Assembly (NCBI GenBank): GCA_040954595.2
Contig: CM082582.2
Span: 6,448,001 to 6,512,000, forward strand
Direction of reading: 5' to 3'
Origin: Balanoglossus misakiensis
Lineage: Eukaryota > Hemichordata
DNA: 64,000 nt
Part shown: positions 62,901-64,000 of the stretch, piece by piece
How positions within the stretch are numbered: position 1 is the first letter of the stretch
Layout: each line of letters opens with the position of its first letter
Made by a program: the position numbers and the translations under genes
The notes under the pieces: generated by a model
Told to the model about the DNA's origin: nothing
Database searches by the model: none
Seen by the model: the letters and a program-made list of their open reading frames with translations, nothing else

Positions 62901-64000
62901 GAATATGAATGAACATATCTGATCACACCCTTGTGACTTGGCCAAAACTGCAACTTTAATACTGAGATGTGATTTGGCAAGGGTTTTCTTTCTACGAAAA
63001 AATCATCAACAAAAGCTGGTGCTTCTGTCTCTTTCACGTTTGCAACTTTTTTTTCAGAGAAATCATGAAACAGAATGAAGCCAACAAGACGGACAAGAAG
63101 AAGAAGCGCGGCAAATCGCTGATCGCTGAAAGCATCCTGACCAAACGGCGCGAGAACACCCCGAGAATGTTCGACGCCGTCCTCCAGGTTGCCAGGAGCA
63201 ACCGGCTGTCGCACAGCATCCTGAAAGGCGCAGCCAAGCGGAAGAATAGTGTGTTTGCAGAGTATTCATATCATTCCTCCACTGGGTCTGATTCATCACT
63301 GAACGATTGCGACGGGCAGTCGCCGGCGAACAGCAGACCAGGTTAGTGTGTCTCTCATATTTCAACCTTCTAGTTTCCAGATAAACAGTTTGCCACAAAA
63401 TTCACAGTATTATTTTATTTCACAATTTTATTCCTTCCTACATGTACTGTGTCCTCCCCTTCTCTTCTGAAACAGCATGGAGAATTATACCGTTTGTGAG
63501 TAAACAATTCTGAGTAAGCGTGGCCCCTTGTCAGCTCCACAATTTTGTCCATGTATAGCATCAGAAAAACGCTTGGTATATACCATAGTCATCCGATGAA
63601 TGAGATGCATAGATACATTACATTGAATTATTAGTCCACCATGATATCATATGCCATTTTCATCTACAGTTACAAGATACAAAAGAAAGAAAAAGTCCCC
63701 CGACAAGAGGAAAGATCGCAAAATTCTAGAACACGACAAGAAGCCCTCTTCGTTCGATTCCGCCGTTATCGTGCACACCTCCCCGAAGAGCGAATACGGA
63801 ATCGAGAACGACAGCGACAGTTCGGTGAGAGCGAAACCCAGCAGGAAATCTGGCGGTAGGAAGAGAGACAGGGCGCGACGCGGCAGCCTGGACGACTTCG
63901 ACTGCGACTCCTTGTTGAACGACGACAAGGCGGAATTCGTCAACGAGGAGAAACGCAAGTTGGTGAAGAGGAAATCGCGAGACTCCGTGCTGAATGCCAT
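44952..64000 (+). CDS. Cyclic nucleotide-gated channel beta subunit (CNGB1/CNGB3 class; 3' end beyond the window)
   Basis: Modulatory subunit of a plasma-membrane cation channel opened by cAMP or cGMP. Exons: 44952-45135, 45740-45938, 46219-46539, 47422-47573, 51341-51508, 52688-52893, 56136-56186, 56493-56588, 56899-56963, 57331-57453, 58589-58730, 59307-59466, 60143-60240, 61430-61513, 62091-62209, 62508-62654, 63058-63341, 63670-64000+; about 976 residues visible, phases continuous. A Ser/Pro-rich cytoplasmic N-terminus of about 340 residues precedes S1 ([20 protein letters not shown]), S2-S4 and S5. The pore exon has [10 protein letters not shown], a beta-type filter lacking the CNGA Glu. 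C-linker: [20 protein letters not shown]. The cNMP domain has [19 protein letters not shown] and [20 protein letters not shown], keeping the phosphate-contacting Arg. A long Lys/Arg-rich tail follows. The start ATG is preceded by an in-frame stop. Further exons in the 3.8-kb intron before S1 cannot be excluded. Confidence 0.9.
46862..47030. repeat. Inverted-repeat family B element
   Basis: MITE-like: begins TACTGTAAAACA and ends TGTTTTACAGTA, perfect 12-bp inverted repeats around AT-rich sequence with many CGCG-containing motifs (TTTTCGCG, CGCGAAAA). Lies in a CNG beta intron. Relatives at 49655 and 61133. Confidence 0.65.
47574..51340 (+). other. Large intron of the CNG beta gene
   Basis: 3.8 kb with no supported exon. 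It contains a family B repeat relative (49655-49813). Open frames such as 49149-49490 and 50129-50362 lack domains. Small extra N-terminal exons of the channel could be hidden here because that region is disordered and fast-evolving. Confidence 0.5.
49655..49813. repeat. Inverted-repeat family B relative
   Basis: Shares long identical blocks with 61190-61346 (for example ATGCAGTTAGTGAAATAC and GTTGCCTCTTTTGATATCGC) and ends TTTTACAGTATA. The left terminal repeat is degenerate. Confidence 0.6.
51551..51640. repeat. Inverted-repeat family A element
   Basis: Begins TTAATCCTTTCACC and ends GGGGTGAAAGGGT, with a GGGTCCATGAACAGC interior reminiscent of family A. Located just after the S1-preceding exon of the CNG beta gene. 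Confidence 0.5.
52894..56135 (+). other. Large intron within the transmembrane region of the CNG beta gene
   Basis: 3.2 kb between the S1-S2 exon and the 51-nt exon that follows. No additional exon, gene or repeat with clear boundaries was recognised. The protein reading continues without an obvious gap (HGMYI joined to [11 protein letters not shown]). Confidence 0.5.
60583..60748. repeat. Inverted-repeat family C element
   Basis: 166 bp with perfect 17-bp terminal inverted repeats, ATACAGTGAAACCTGTC and GACAGGTTTCACTGTAT. The interior has repeated ATTAAGGACA units. MITE-like, in a CNG beta intron. A partial relative (CAAACCTGTGTTAGTGG) lies near 57533. Confidence 0.7.
61133..61346. repeat. 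Inverted-repeat family B element
   Basis: 214 bp. The left end TACTGTAAGACGGGTTATTT and the right end, read in reverse complement, agree at 25 of 26 positions. The interior shares blocks with 49655-49813. MITE-like, in a CNG beta intron. Confidence 0.7.

Overview
The window is nuclear DNA from an animal. It carries eight multi-exon protein-coding genes with GT-AG introns, AT-rich introns and intergenic DNA, short inverted-repeat (MITE-like) elements, and orthologues of conserved metazoan genes. The gene set (augmin subunit HAUS4, TRPC4AP, UBA2, DNAJA2, a CNG-channel beta subunit next to CNBD1, and a death-domain/RHIM adaptor) and the repeat types suggest a marine invertebrate deuterostome such as a cephalochordate or hemichordate. 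The exact phylum is inference. All exon models were built by eye from splice sites, reading-frame continuity and family resemblance; phases were checked across every junction quoted.

Layout: (1) 1-4844, minus: an immune-type adaptor with two MyD88-like death domains and a RHIM core motif, followed by a long disordered exon that runs off the left edge. Its upstream region holds perfect kappaB and STAT-type palindromes. (2) 6182-8352, minus: a six-exon FGF-like beta-trefoil protein with no signal peptide. (3) 11568-15744, plus: DNAJA2-type HSP40. (4) 21313-27490, minus: TRPC4AP/TRUSS, 19 coding exons. (5) 29279-34770, minus: UBA2, the catalytic subunit of the SUMO E1. (6) 35011-38208, plus: HAUS4, head to head with UBA2 across 240 bp. 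(7) 39440-43527, minus: CNBD1, a cyclic-nucleotide-binding-domain protein. (8) 44952 to the right edge, plus: a CNG-channel beta subunit (CNGB1/CNGB3 class), head to head with CNBD1.

The most interesting points are the death-domain + RHIM adaptor, which unites two signalling modules that vertebrates keep on separate proteins (MyD88; RIPK1/RIPK3/TRIF/ZBP1), and the divergent CNBD1-CNGB pair. From general knowledge, human CNBD1 and CNGB3 are also neighbours on 8q21.3, so this looks like ancient microsynteny around a shared CRE-containing promoter. The other genes are conserved housekeeping functions (protein folding, ubiquitin/SUMO signalling, spindle assembly). Non-genic stretches hold UTRs, simple repeats and at least three families of short inverted-repeat elements. 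I saw no tRNA, rRNA, CRISPR or long transposon ORF.
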